From Polydactylus sextarius (lineage: Eukaryota > Chordata > Actinopteri > Polynemidae), in the NCBI GenBank assembly GCA_016801845.1, contig CM028927.1:11434001-11498000 (forward strand): DNA of 64,000 nt, given 5' to 3'. The stretch's first letter is position 1. Every line of letters starts with the position of its first letter. A model generated the notes under the pieces. That model was given only the letters and a program-made list of their open reading frames with translations, had not been told where the DNA came from and searched no databases. Of the stretch, positions 44,265 through 58,400 are shown piece by piece. A program made the translations under genes and the position numbers.

Positions 44265-46343
44265 GCACGCGCATATGTGTGTGTGTATTTCTGCTTGCAT
44301 TTGTGTATTTGTTCAGTTTGGAAATACTCTCACTTCGTACCCTTGTTGTGGGGGATGCTGATGTTGTAAAAACTGTGGAGGTTGAGTGTGAAGATGCTGC
44401 GGTTCTGTCATGGTTTGAGCACATTATCAATGTCTTACTTGCCTGTTTTATGTGGTTTTAGCGTTGGTCAGCACCAGGAGTGGTCTGTATGGATTTTTTC
44501 CCTTAAACCACCAGGTTGCACTTCTCAGAGTTTCTCCAAATATCTGGTCGAGTGTCCTGCTCAAGAAAACTTCAGCAGAACTTTTATGCTTAACCTTCTC
44601 CTTGCTGCTCTACCAATGATGTGGCATTTTATCGTAGTGTATTATAAGAGAAAAAGACAAGCCACTTGACCAGCTGTAAGTTAAACCGCCTGGAGTGAGC
44701 AAAAAAGACTAAGCCCTTTGCAATGCATTCATGCATTAGTATGCACAGAATGAGCAGCTGATTTTTCTAAGCTTTTCTGAGGACCTGGTCTCAACTCTAA
44801 GCATCACTGTGCCAGCACAGGTCCCCCCCTGCATAACAATGTGCACTGCTGCTCTATGTGCAAAACTTGCAGGGTCATCCTGAGGCTGTACTGCGGGGTT
44901 CAAAACGTTTTAAACACTCTCAAAGAAACATTTGTGTTGCTTCGCTGCTGTGAATATTACTGCTTTGACTCACTGGAAATCAAATTCTATTAACAGACAA
45001 AAAGATCTGAGAAACAAAAGACATTTTACACCTCTTGCACGCTGTGCTGCTATCACACAGCATTAATGTTGTGTAAAACTAGCTTAAATAATAGTCACAC
45101 ATTTATTTTCTTTTTTCTTTTCTTTTTTTTTACCTCATGCCTGAGTTTCTGCCTCAGAACTGTTTGGATCTGAGAGGTTTGACAACTCAAAGCAGAGGCT
45201 TGGGAGCATGAGGGCCTTTACTCTCTACAACTCCTCTTTCAACCTTTGTAGGGTACTCTACTCTTCAGGACCACATTCTGCCATGGTGGTACACACACAT
45301 ACATGGTCACAAAGTAAAATCTGTAGCCACTGTTGCAGCTGGTAACTTTGACCTAATATCTCTGCATTACTTTCAACACTAACTGGAATCACCTATACAG
45401 AGCTACTGAATCACAGCCTAGCTTTGATTAGTTCAGCAACCTTGAACTATTTAAGATAAACAGCAAATACTTCATTTATATTTATAAACTATGTGTGGTA
45501 GATTTTATATCATTTAATTATTCTGGGTTATATCTGTGCAGTCAGGGCCACAAATCAGAAAAATAAAGCCTAAACACTGTATTTTGGAATATACAATTTT
45601 TCACTGTGTCCAAATTTGTGACATGACATAAATTTTGCAGCTGTCAGTGCATGCAGACCTCCGTACCCACAACTATTATCTCTCTCTCACTCCCTCTGTC
45701 TGCCTGTCCTTTGTGTGTGGGTATGCATGTGTGTATAGACGTGGAATTAAAGGTCCACAGGGAAACATTATCTGTTTTAGCAATCAACAATCTGATGCTA
45801 ACCTTCTCTCTCTCTCTGTGTCCCCTGTCTCTGTGTATCTCTCTCTCTCTCTGCCACTTTCTCTCCCGCTCTGTCTCCCTCAATCTATCCAGCTCTGTGC
45901 GGTGGAGATGTTAGAGGCCCCTGGGGAACAATCCTTAGTCCCGGCTATCCAGACAGCTACCCTTCATCTCTCAACTGCACCTGGACTGTTGAAGTCAGCC
46001 ATGGGAAAGGCAAGAGCCGCAAACAGATTCACATTACTTAATAGAGAGAGACAGAATGAGAAACAGTAGCATGTAACAAATGTGATAGTGGAATTCCTAC
46101 TATACTACAAACTTGCAGTGAATTAAGTTTTTAGTATTTTACATGTTTTATTGCATAGTACACATTCAGTCATAGCCAGCGCATGTATGAGACATTCACA
46201 AAAGTGCTTATAGATTATATTTATATTGGTCTGCTGTGTTCATAGTGTAAAATAATTCAGAAAGATTATTATTGAAAATGAGTCCACTCAGAATGACACT
46301 GACTTTTAAAGGATTTCTCCCTTTACTTGTCTGTCTGTAAACT

Positions 46344-46392
<49 letters not shown>

Positions 46393-49300
46393 CTCCAACA
46401 GGAGTCCAATTTCAGTTTAATTCTTTTCACCTGGAGGACCAACATGATTACCTCTTAGTTACTGAGAACGGGAGTTTCCTGCAACCACTGGCTCGCCTGA
46501 CTGGCAACGAGTTGCCTAGCAACATCAATGCCGGTCTCTATGGCAACTTCAAAGCCCAGCTACGATTCATCTCTGACTTTTCTATTTCATATGAGGGTTT
46601 CAACATAACTTTCTCTGGTAATTTACTCTCCTGTAGTCACATTGTACTATTCTACTCCCACAAGATCTTGATTTAATTTACCTTCACTTTAGTCAATTCG
46701 ATAAGTCAACTTTGCTGCTGCTTCTCACACTGGAAAAAAACTCTATTTGATACTGTAGAACAGAGTATTTTTTTTTAATCCAAACTAGTGAAATATAGTA
46801 AAGTAATCACCCATTATAATTTGTGCAAAGGATCAGCTTGGAAACCCACGTGCAGAGGGTCCAAGACATCACAGTAAAAATAATAGCCTCTCTTAAAAAG
46901 GAGAAAGTAGAGCAACAATTCTGCCCAGACAGAGACAATTACAGCCTCTTAAAGTGTTATTGCAGTAAATGATCAGTCATGGCTTTACTTCACTTGTAAA
47001 GCTACTAAAGAAATGTTAACTTCATTCAAAAATCCCCTTGTCTCAGAGTGTTTCACAATAATAGAAGTAGATAAAAAGGTAACAGAAGCATGAAAAGCTA
47101 AACAAAGGGAAATTTAAAGAGGTGAGTCTCTGCTTTTTGAAGGTGTCCTAAAGTCTGACCGGTCACAGTGAGAAAAGCTTAGTTTTTCCTGAAAAGAAAT
47201 ACAACTGAAAGGACCTCACTGACCTTGTTCTGATACAAGGTTAAACTAAGTCACTAAAGTAGACAGGTGGCTGGCTCAAGCTAATGCGGTCTAACAGAGC
47301 AGCTCTGCCATAAATCCCATCAATTTGAGAGGCTGACGTACATGATAATGATCTGTATAATTGTGGTGCAAAATTACCTTTAAAAAGTAACTTCTTGTGT
47401 GTTTGCCACCACCCAAAAAACTAATGCACCACTAGTCAGAGTCACAGTGGTCTATTAGGCCGACCCAGATATACCCTATGTCAAAACACTATGTCAAAAC
47501 TTGTGCTGTAATCCAACAAAAAAAGCTTCTGCATCTTTGTGCAGCAAGACGTCAACTGAGATTTTAACAAGACCTGCTTCAGTGGAGTGGAACCAACATA
47601 AACCATGACTGAAAACTGCCTACATTTCATAAAACACCAGCTTCAGTTGAAAGTTCAGATCAAAGTCTTACATGGGTCTAATTTTGTAAACTCTCCCCCA
47701 CCCTGTAACCTCAAAACTTGATAATGTAGCCGACCTGTTACCACCAATATAATATAAATCAATATGAGACCTAACTCTTAACAGACCTACAACCTAACTG
47801 GTACCTGTGAGGTTAATATAGGCAATTGATTTATTTACTAAACCAACAAACATTTTAATTATTAATTAATTAAATTATTATCTGAATTAAAGAGCACTTG
47901 AATCTCAGCATACACTGAAAGACACTGTCCCACCTCCCCAGATGGCATAAGCCTATACTCAGAATGTAACACATGGGATATGTCACCAGAAATGTGACTC
48001 GCCAGTCTTAACACGCTCAACATGCTGTGTCTGAAATACACATCGCATCATTGGTCTGATCCCACTAAAAATAAATCCCCTGCTATACCTTGCAAAATGC
48101 CAAATCAACAAGTTCAATTTAGGACATGGCAGAGTCGATTCAGACTCTGAACTTGTGCACAGAGTTGTGCAGTTGTACATTAATACTTATGTGAAGAAAG
48201 TATTTTAACAGACTGCATTTTCCGTAGTTTTACCTCAAGAGGGACTGAATTATTGAAAACAATTTCTTTGCAAAGAGAGAAAGAACATGGCCATGAGGTG
48301 TTTGCATCTTTCAGTAAATATTTAATGGTTATGTAGTTCATCTTATTGTAGTTATGAGGGTAGATTTTGAGAACTTTGAGAGTGATGTTTATGGATTTTC
48401 TGATTTAGCCCCACCTGTGGAAAAAAAACAACTCTTCACACTCTAATGTCTCAATTAGTCTAATGCTGGGTATGCCCACACTAATTAATTCCATCAATTA
48501 ATGTAGACCTTTAGATATTTTAAAACAGTGATAATTTTTCACATTCTGTTCTACTAAATATACTATACACACTATATTGGCTTACTACATGCTGCCAATT
48601 TTCAGTCAGAGGCATAGAGAAGGTTTCATTACACTGAAACATTTCAGTCTTTTTAAAAGTTTATTTCTGTTCATATATATTCAGTTTCATTGTATTTTCT
48701 GCAGAATATACTTTGGAGCCATGTGAGGATCCTGGGATGCCTCGGTTCGGCAGGAGAAACGGATACAGTTTTGGTGTTGGTGACACGTTGTCTTTTTCCT
48801 GCAATATGGGCTACCGCCTTGAGGGGGCGCCAGAGTTAATCTGTCTGGGAGGTGGAAGGAGAATGTGGAGTGCTCCTCTTCCAAGATGTGTTGGTATGTG
48901 GTGATTATTACTGTATTACGACATAGTGTTAATGCCATATTAAATGCCATATTCCTCTTTCAGATATGTTGCCTCCTGTTTCACAACGACAAATACAATT
49001 TGAATAATATAACTGATTAATCTGTTCCAAAAATATCATTACTGGACTATCATTACTGAACTTGGAGTAAATAATAGAAGAAATATTGAACTTGGTCCTG
49101 GACATGTTTGTTAAACATGTTGAAAACATGTAATAATCACATTTTAAACATAATCTTTTCATGGAAATGCACATACTCTTCACATATGAATTGTAACATG
49201 ACACCACAGGTCAGGTTTGTGCTCATAAAACAAGATGAAAGTAACCATAATGGCAAAAAGAGAAATATTGACAGCAAATATTGGAGGATGATGGTATTTG

Positions 49301-51442
49301 CCTCCTCTGTCTGGGTTTGTATTTTGTTCCTCTGGGTGGTTTAGGAGAACTCAGGTCGTTGTCCCTGACCAAAGTAATTGCTCTGTGGGCAGGCACCACA
49401 GAGAAGCCTAACCACTGTCTCTCTGTAGGCAGAATGACTCTAATGCAGAGCATGAGTTTACCCATGAGGATCAATACTGTGTACCTATAACTTCAGGGTC
49501 TTTGTATGGAAGAAATGTATAAAATGAGATTTGATTTGGGTGCAGATGTACAATCAATATAGCGCAATAATAAAAGCACATACCAAAAGAGACAGCATTG
49601 AATGTTTCTGCAGTCCTTCACTGGATTGTTTTCACCAACACTACAAGAAGCGTAGGACTGCACTGGTACAGAGAAATGGGCATTACTGTCCAGTTCATGG
49701 TAAAGAGCAGCTTCAGTTTAGAGAATATAGTAGAAAAAACCATGTTTATTTTCAGCTTTGCGTGATGTTTACAGTGCCAATGTTTATGTCTTTGGCTCTT
49801 TGTCAAAGACTGATAATGCGAAGAGGTGGGAGTGGAGTTGCGTGACACTGTTCTATGCTGTAGTGCAGTTTTCTATATTTAGTTCCTGTGTGTTGTGTTG
49901 CATTGCTGCATGATGTGGTGCAGATCACAAAGGAAGAGCAAAGAGTAAAGAGAAGGTTACTACTCCTACACTATGCTGTTTTCTAATAGTTTAGCTATAG
50001 AAACTCTTTCCTGTTTAATTGTCACCTCTCTTGTGTCAGGCCATGTCTTGTGTTTCTAATTAGCTAAAAGATGCACTTCTCTGCTTTAAAGTGTTGATTT
50101 GGTAGCTTGTGATTGTGGTTTTAGCTGATGTTTGATATATTGTTTCCAATATTTCCAAATATTATCCACTTAATAGCTAAAGAATTCTTTTCTTTTTTTG
50201 CTTTGACATGTTTTTTTTTTTTTCTACCATGTATTTTTTCCGAACATTATCTTCTATTTAGACCTATTGTTAAGGGAAAGCATTCTGAAATGGAAGAGAA
50301 AAGATGAAAATAAAAACAAGAAGGAAGGAGGGAGAGAAAAAAGGAAACTTGTGAGAAGTGTAAGTGATTGAAGTAGAGGATGGTAAAGAGAGCACTATTC
50401 ACAGAGAGGGACAGAGAGCGAGGAGTTAAAGTGGGAGAGGGTGGAGAGGTAATTTTCTAAATGGAAACTGTAGCAGCGTGATTTATTGACGATATGACAG
50501 CTGTAATATGACTATTACACCAGTAGAGACATAGAGAGGGGGAGAGTGGCACAGAGAGAGCGCGTGAGAGGAAAAGAGAGGAAAGAGATAAAGATACTGT
50601 AGTTAGAAGGGCACATGTGTGGAGTGTGGAGAAGAGCCCTCTTTGGGTAAATTAGTTTCTGAGTTTTTAGTATCCCCCTATTTTCCGTGACAGAAGTAGA
50701 TGGCTGACAATACAGCTGTTTAAAGGGTTGTTAAATTACTATTGTGTACAAACACACATAAGAAGTAATAGAAGTAACAGAGGAAAACATGGAAATAATC
50801 TTTTCACTCCAAGGACAATTTGTTTTTTTCTGAAATTGCTCATATGAAAGACTGGAACTTTTATACAGTAATAACCAATAACTTTAAAATCCCAGAAGAA
50901 TTAAATGTTTCCCCATGTGGTCACTACATCATATAAAACTCTTTAGGATTTGAACCATATGTCTTTATTGCCCATATTTTATATTAATCTGGTTTCTCTC
51001 TGCCATCAGCGGAGTGTGGTTCCTCTGTTATAAACAATGAAGGAATCCTCTTATCCCCAAACTACCCGATGAACTACGACAACAACCATGAATGCATCTA
51101 TAGCATCCAGGTAATTAGATATGCACATATATTTTATATACTGTCAAATATGTTCTTGTTGAATTAAAGCAATGTGGCTCAAACTGATTTGCAGTTAAGT
51201 TAAAGTTCTCAATATTCATTGCTCAGACAAATGTTTTAAACATTATGAAAATCTGTGGAATGTATTAAGCATCTTCAAACTCTTATGAATATATTTGTAG
51301 TCTACTTTCCTGGTCAGTAAATCTAATTTGGATTTCATGTGAACTTCAGGTACAGGCTGGGAAAGGCATCAACATCTCTGCCAGAACCTTTCATCTGGCT
51401 CAAGGGGATATACTCAAGGTAAACAGGCACACGCACACACAT

Positions 51443-51499
<57 letters not shown>

Positions 51500-54400
51500 T
51501 GCAAACACACGTGCATGCAAACACATTTGGTGATTCCTCCATCATCCATCATGGTGTCATTCGTTCATGCTTCTTCCTGATGAGTGCACTGTGCTGTTTA
51601 TTGACAGATATATGATGGCAAAGACAACACAGCCCATGTTCTCGGAGCATTCACAGGATCGTCTATGTTGGGCCTGACCCTGATTTCCACTTCAAACCAT
51701 CTCTGGCTAGAGTTTTACAGCGATGCAGAAAGTACAGGAGAGGGATTCAAACTTGTGTATTCAAGTAAGTAACATGGTGGAAAAGTTAATTACGTATAGT
51801 GACAATACTGCAAAATGTGGAGGCAAAGTGAAGCTGTTGGTGAATAATATTGGTTATTATTTCCTAGCTCATTCTGTAGTGTTGTTTTTCGTACTGGACG
51901 TACTGCAAATGTGTTACACAGGACCTTTGGCTGTGAGATGAAAGAGCATAGAAAACTGAAGCTAGTCAATATTGTCAGTACCAGAATCACATCAGTTTGT
52001 AAGTCAAATGCCACGTGACAGCTGTCCTAATCCCTGATAAATATATCATACTTTCCCAATCAATATAACTAAATGCTCCTAATTCGTGAACCTATCAAAG
52101 ACGTGACTGTTAATTGCAGAACGGAAATGATCACAAGAAACTTGTCATGTTTGATTAACAAAGCTTCAAGTGGGCTCTGATTTCAGTCACAGTGGGGTGT
52201 CAAAGGTGTGCTCTGATGTTTACATATTTAGCACTGCCCTCTTCAGTGTATACTTGGAATGAAAAAAAATCTTAATAGTTTAAATGGAGTTAAGCAGGAT
52301 AATTAGCACGGTGCTTTGAAGTTGTATTTTCTCTCTGCTGTGTGTGAGCGGTGCATCGTTTACTCTGATCCTCCGTCGTCTTATACTGACATAGCTGATA
52401 CTTCATGACAAAATACATTTCTTAAACAATAGTTTGAATACTGCTTGATGATGTATTTTCATATACATGTTGAACACACAGGAGACAATTTCATGTGGGC
52501 AGAGTTTTATGCTGTCATAACTGTGTGTGTAAATAAAGTACATGCTGACTGTGGAGAAAAACAGCTTTGCAAATGGCCATTTTAAATATTTAGACACACA
52601 GCCACTGCAATCTTCCAAGAGATGACTCAAATCCTGGCACGGCTCGTCTTCCAGGTAATACCTAAGATCAAATCCTGGTTAAAATCTTCGGACGATACTC
52701 TATTTATATACCTCTTCATATCACATTCTCCAAAATTGTGCACGCAAATACACAAAATATTCTGACTTTAACCATCAAAACTGAGCTCAGACAGACTTTG
52801 AAAAAACAACATTAAACAACAGCAATTATTAAGATGTATACATACTCCAGCATCACTTCTAATATTGGTATGTTTCATACATCTGTTGCTGTTTTTAAAT
52901 AAATCATGATGAGAATTTAACAGGATCTGTGATGTCAGCAAGCTTATAAGTGGGATGCTTGTGCCATGTGCCAGATATTAAGAAAATATTGCTGCACATC
53001 TAAAAACACTAATTCAGTTTTCTCTAGAGGGTCTTAGATTTCCCTTAGTGACTATTTTGAAAAAAGTACAAACTTAAGCCTCTCTCTTTCCCTCCGGGGT
53101 TTTTTTTTCTCTTTCTCTAGGTTTTGAGCTGTCTCATTGTGAGGACCCCGGTGTGCCTCAGTTTGGCTTCAAGGTTAATGACCAAGGTCATTTCTCTGGG
53201 AGCAGCATCACATACAGATGTGAGCCCGGATACACTCTGCATGGAGCCTCCACGCTGAAATGTATGACAGGAGAAAGGAGAGCCTGGGATAACCCTCTGC
53301 CTTCTTGTATTGGTATGTCTCTTCTATAAAATACACTTTGAATAGAGTCAGTCCGTCCATCATCTCCCACTTATCCAGAAGGTCTGGGTCGCGGGCCTTG
53401 GTATTCTTTGAATAGAGGCTTATTGAAAATACACACACACAGATACACCCAACACGCAAGGGCATTTGCACAAGCTTTTACATAGGGTTCATTGTGTTCG
53501 CTTTCTCTGGCATTGCTGCATTTATTTCTGTACATTCACACATAGCAAAAATCAAGAATAAAACATTCAGTAAATAAATACCAACATAACTAGATCCCTC
53601 CTCTCCTTTGAGTGTTTTTTTTTTTTTTTCAAGTAGCCTTGTTTATGACATAGAGCTGTTCTCAACCTGGATGATATGTAATTTACCCAATACGTCGATG
53701 TTGCAGACACACCTTATAAGTAGCAGGAAGAATTGTTGTAGTAGGCCCAGTTCTACAATACATAATAGGGTGACTCCGAGCTCCTTTATGAATGTTTCTG
53801 CTTACAGGATTTTCATTCAATAATATGAAAAGAAAACAGATGGTGTTAAGTTTCCTGTGGAATCACCTTCATGATTTTCTTTCATGATATCTCACACTGC
53901 AGTAGTTTTAAAGTTTTTCGAGTTTTTTCGATAAAAGGCTATTTATTCAGGAGAGTTTACCACCTGGACTCCCTGTGCCCAAATGATCCATTTCTTTTCC
54001 TGCATTGGGGGATTTGTTCATGGTGCCTCAAAAGTGCCCTCATCCTTCCCCAGAGCTATTATATACTCAGACATATCCAAATGCATACAGATGGAACCAT
54101 GATTCATCATGTTTATGTCTCTGCTTTTTTTTTAACTTCTTTGTCATCATTACTCTGTGAAAGGCTAAATGACAAAACTGTTTATTATAATTGCTTCATA
54201 AAGACATTTTAATTGACCTGGTTTAGTTACAGACCACTGAGTCAAAGCATGGGCCAGTGTAAGGGAAACAATTACACCTGCTGGGAAGCACCTCCCTTCT
54301 CTGACTGTTGACATATTTCATTTCTAAACATACCATCAAAGCATAATTACTTTTTAAATATATTTTCAGGACTTAAATTGATGGGAAATTATAACTACAC

Positions 54401-55378
54401 TACCACCACAAATATTGATGTCAGCAGGTCAATAATGGTATTTTACTGTCTATAAAGTTTGAGACATGCACTCATAAATACACACTAACACTTTTATCAG
54501 TAAGTAATGTCTGGAATACTTTGATCTGTATATTATGTTAAGCTCATTTGGAAAGATTTTAATTTCCTCCTGGTTGGTATTTGACTGAATTATTACATTC
54601 TCTAATTAATCCCAAACAAACGCAAAGCCTTTACAGAGCAGCGCACAAAATGGCTGCTGTAGCCGTGCTGCAGATGGGAGATATAAGCATAACAGCAAGC
54701 CCAATGTTTTAAGCACCTTCCTTCAGTTATCGCTGCCTCTGAACTTTCTGATTTTGAATTCAGCTTAATAAGTGTCTTTCCTTCTCACTATCAATAATGA
54801 AAGACTCATAAAACCACTGGCTGATATTCTCTGACTTTATATTTTAGCAGTGACACATTGTGACCTCAGCTAACCTCCAGTCTTAATATTATATTGCTTC
54901 TTATTATTACTTGTAGTCTTTCCTCTTTACCCCCTTTGGTTCTTTGCTTTTTCTCTTTCTTTTGCCTCCTCTCCTCTCTTCTTTTCCCAGTCCCAACTCT
55001 TAATATTGCTCCTATTACTCGAGATAATATATTCCAGTGATGAAGGGAGGGGAGCCTGGGGGAGGAGGAACATGGACAGGAAGGAGAAGCAGAGAGGGGA
55101 TGAAGATTGTGGAAATATATAACCAAATATATGACCAAGAGAGACAAAGAGAGAGGGAGGATTATTTTCTGTTATATAATGTGTAGAAATTTCTGTAGGG
55201 TGTAATGCACGATCAGCACTTTGTCTCCTTTTCCTCGTGTTTTTTTTTTTTTTGTGAGTACGAAACAAAGGACCTCTGTTCTGTCTTTAGCCATTTGTTT
55301 CCGTGGTGATTTTCTAATCACTGCTCAGTTGTTACTGAACTGCACCTTGAGGATCTGATTACATCACATGTACACTTA

Positions 55379-55415
<37 letters not shown>

Positions 55416-58400
55416 CAATTGCACACTGGTTGGATACAGATAGATAAAGACAAAATATAACAGAGCAACAGTTTTTTTATGTTGGTACATATTAACAATG
55501 TTTAATTTTTTACCTCTCTGTATTATATCTGTAGCGGAGTGCGGAGGTCGTTTTAAGGGCGAGTCTACAGGAAGGATTCTGTCTCCTGGATACCCATTTC
55601 CCTATGACAATAATCTGCGCTGTACCTGGACCATCGAGGTGGACTCTGGAAATATTGTGAGGTATATGTCACAATTTTTAATTACGATTACCCACCTCAG
55701 CACTTTTTTTATACAGTAAATTGTATTAATAAAAAAACACACACACAACTTAATTTGACTCTGAGTATTAATCACTATTTTGAAAATGTAAGTACGTACT
55801 GGTTTGAAAGTAACACTGCAAATGCTGAGAATGCACTTTAAAAGTCTAATCTGAAATTGAATGTTTCTGTTGAATAACAGTTCTGCATATTAAAATAATA
55901 TAATAAGCATATTATAAATACAAAAAACTTTTTAATACAACCTATGGTTATAGTTTACTATCGATGGTAATTTATATGGAAATGTACTTATTAATCTTCA
56001 TAAAACCACAAAAACTCAACAATTAAAACAGTCATTGTTTCTTTTTGTGACTTTTTAGTTGTTGTTCATCCAAAAGAAAGACTGTTTTAAAATTGTATTT
56101 TTATAGAGAGATTATATCTATATTGTTAATTATGTGTATTTTTGTTTCCAAATTGCAGTCTTCGGTTTTTGGCCTTTGACACGGAAGCCAGCCACGACAT
56201 GCTGAAGGTCTGGGATGGACCACCTGAAAATGAAATGTCTTTGGCAGAACTCAGTGGGTCTCTGCTTCCTGAGGGAATTCACTCCACACTGAATACTGTC
56301 ACTGTTCAGTTTGAGACTGATTTTTACATTAGCAAGTCAGGATTTGCTATTCAATTCTCCAGTAAGTAATGTCCATAATTAATAAACCACTAAACACTCT
56401 AAAAAGAAGAAAAGTCTTAATTTCTCTCCATTCTCACTCCTCTCCTCTCTCCTGTTTGTTGTCTCCCTCTCTCTTTGTCCAGGCTCAGTAGCTACAGCCT
56501 GCAGGGACCCTGGTGTACCCATGAATGGCAGCCGAAGTGGAGATGGCCGTGAGCCGGGGGATTCAGTGTCCTTTCAGTGTGACCCAGGATATGAGCTCCA
56601 GGGGGATGACAAAATCACCTGTATACAAGTGGATAACAGATACTACTGGCAGCCCAGCCCGCCTGTCTGTATAGGTGAAAAGTCCAGCTTCCATTTATTA
56701 ATAAAGACATACAGTAGATGCACCACACACAGAATTAGAGTTGTTGAAGAGTTGGCTTTATTACCTTGTTCAAAAACACATCTATGTCACTTACAGTATT
56801 AAAAAAAGATAGTGCTTATTTGTTTGATTTGCTGCCAAATATCTGCCTTTTACTTGTATATCTAAATCTTATGATATGTTAAAATGTGTCTTTGCTGTTC
56901 TAATCTTAGCTCCTTGTGGAGGAAACCTAACAGGCTCCAATGGATTTATCCTCTCTCCTAACTACCCACATCCCTACCCTCACTCCAAGGACTGTGATTG
57001 GCTCATTGCTGTTAATTCTGACTATGTCTTGTCACTGGCCTTCATCAGGTAATCTGCAAGAAACCTGACTTTTTTCACAGTAAAGCTTTTGTGTTTTTCC
57101 TCTATCAAACCCTCAACAAGACTAAAATTTAGTGGAAAATTCCATGGTAGTCATTTTCACTCAGTTGTCATGGTTTCAGCCCAACTGACCAAAGGTCAAT
57201 GCAATCCCTTCAAACTGAAAATGAGCTAGAGCACTGACCATGAGTGTAATTTCTTGAATCTTTCAAGACAACTTCAGCCACAGAGGCTGGTGAAATAGGC
57301 TATTCAGATGATAAAGGGCAACATATTGTATGCTTGGATCACAACTTTGCCTCTATTTTTCTACAAGAAGCTTATACGAGAAGCTAAAAATCATTTGGAT
57401 ACCATGATACTGATACTATGTACACATTATGTACAATATCCAGTGTTCTAAAGTCAACATACAATATAATTTAGTGTTCTGATCTTCTTGCACATGATTT
57501 GTTGTACTTACTCAGTGAAAACTGACTAAAAACCAGGTATAAATTTCAAATCTGTAACATTCTGTAATATCTGTGATATTAAATGTCAATATTGGCTCAA
57601 TATTTCTGGGCTTCTCACCATCTCTTCCCTTTGTGTCTTTTCTTCCTATCTGTGTTTTTCTTCATCTCTCTCCAGTTTCAACATTGAGCCAAACTATGAC
57701 TTCCTGTATATCTACGATGGTCCAGATAGTAACAGTCCTCTGATAGGTAGCTTCCAGGACAGCAAACTCCCAGAGAGAATAGAAAGCAGTTCAAATACGA
57801 TGCATTTAGCATTCCGCAGTGATGGGTCCGTTTCTTACACTGGCTTCCACCTGGAATACAAAGGTAAAATATTCTGCCAATGGTAACACCTCCCTGACAT
57901 CAAATGGATACTGATTGAATGGCTTCTAAAACATGAAACACAAATAAACCTACAACAGGCATTGCCACAAACCACAAATTTTGTGTTTACAAAGAAACAC
58001 AATTATGTTTCAAAAATGTTACCACAACAGGGTTTCTTATGAGCACAGGTAAGTCTCAAAGTCCCAAAAGAATTAATTTTGCATTAAGTATCTAATAGTT
58101 TTTATTTTGAACTAGAACCTGGGGATTGACTGAATATATTTATGTCTACTTCTGATGAAAATAAATACTCTTTATATCTGGCACTGTGACTACTTTGTAA
58201 AAGTAAATTCTTGCAAAAAAAATTGTTAACATACTCTGTTTGATGTATTTGCATTGGGGTTATTTTCTGTTTTTTCGTAACTAAGGTAACCAGGGAAATT
58301 ACTCTTTGAGATTTTCACAGTGAATGTGACAGAATGTTTCAGATGTTTTCCCTGATGACTGGATGTCTGAGGAATGGGTTTAGAACTATATTATTTCCAC

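Larger units (their letters stand above)
53313..55534 (+). other. intron, 2.2 kb
   Basis: No exon recognised. It contains a short fish-repeat-like fragment at 53352-53398, T runs near 53617-53629 and 55239-55252, CT- and GA-rich sequence at about 54910-55165, and a CA array at 55385-55410. Confidence 0.72.

Noticed and set aside
46009..46069. Extending the CUB 6 first exon downstream to a GT donor
   Set aside because: The true frame stops at 46039-46041 before any GT, and the extra residues do not fit the CUB domain.
49531..49845. A 104-residue plus-strand open frame in the intron after Sushi 6
   Set aside because: No domain, no splice support and no repeat family recognised; treated as chance.
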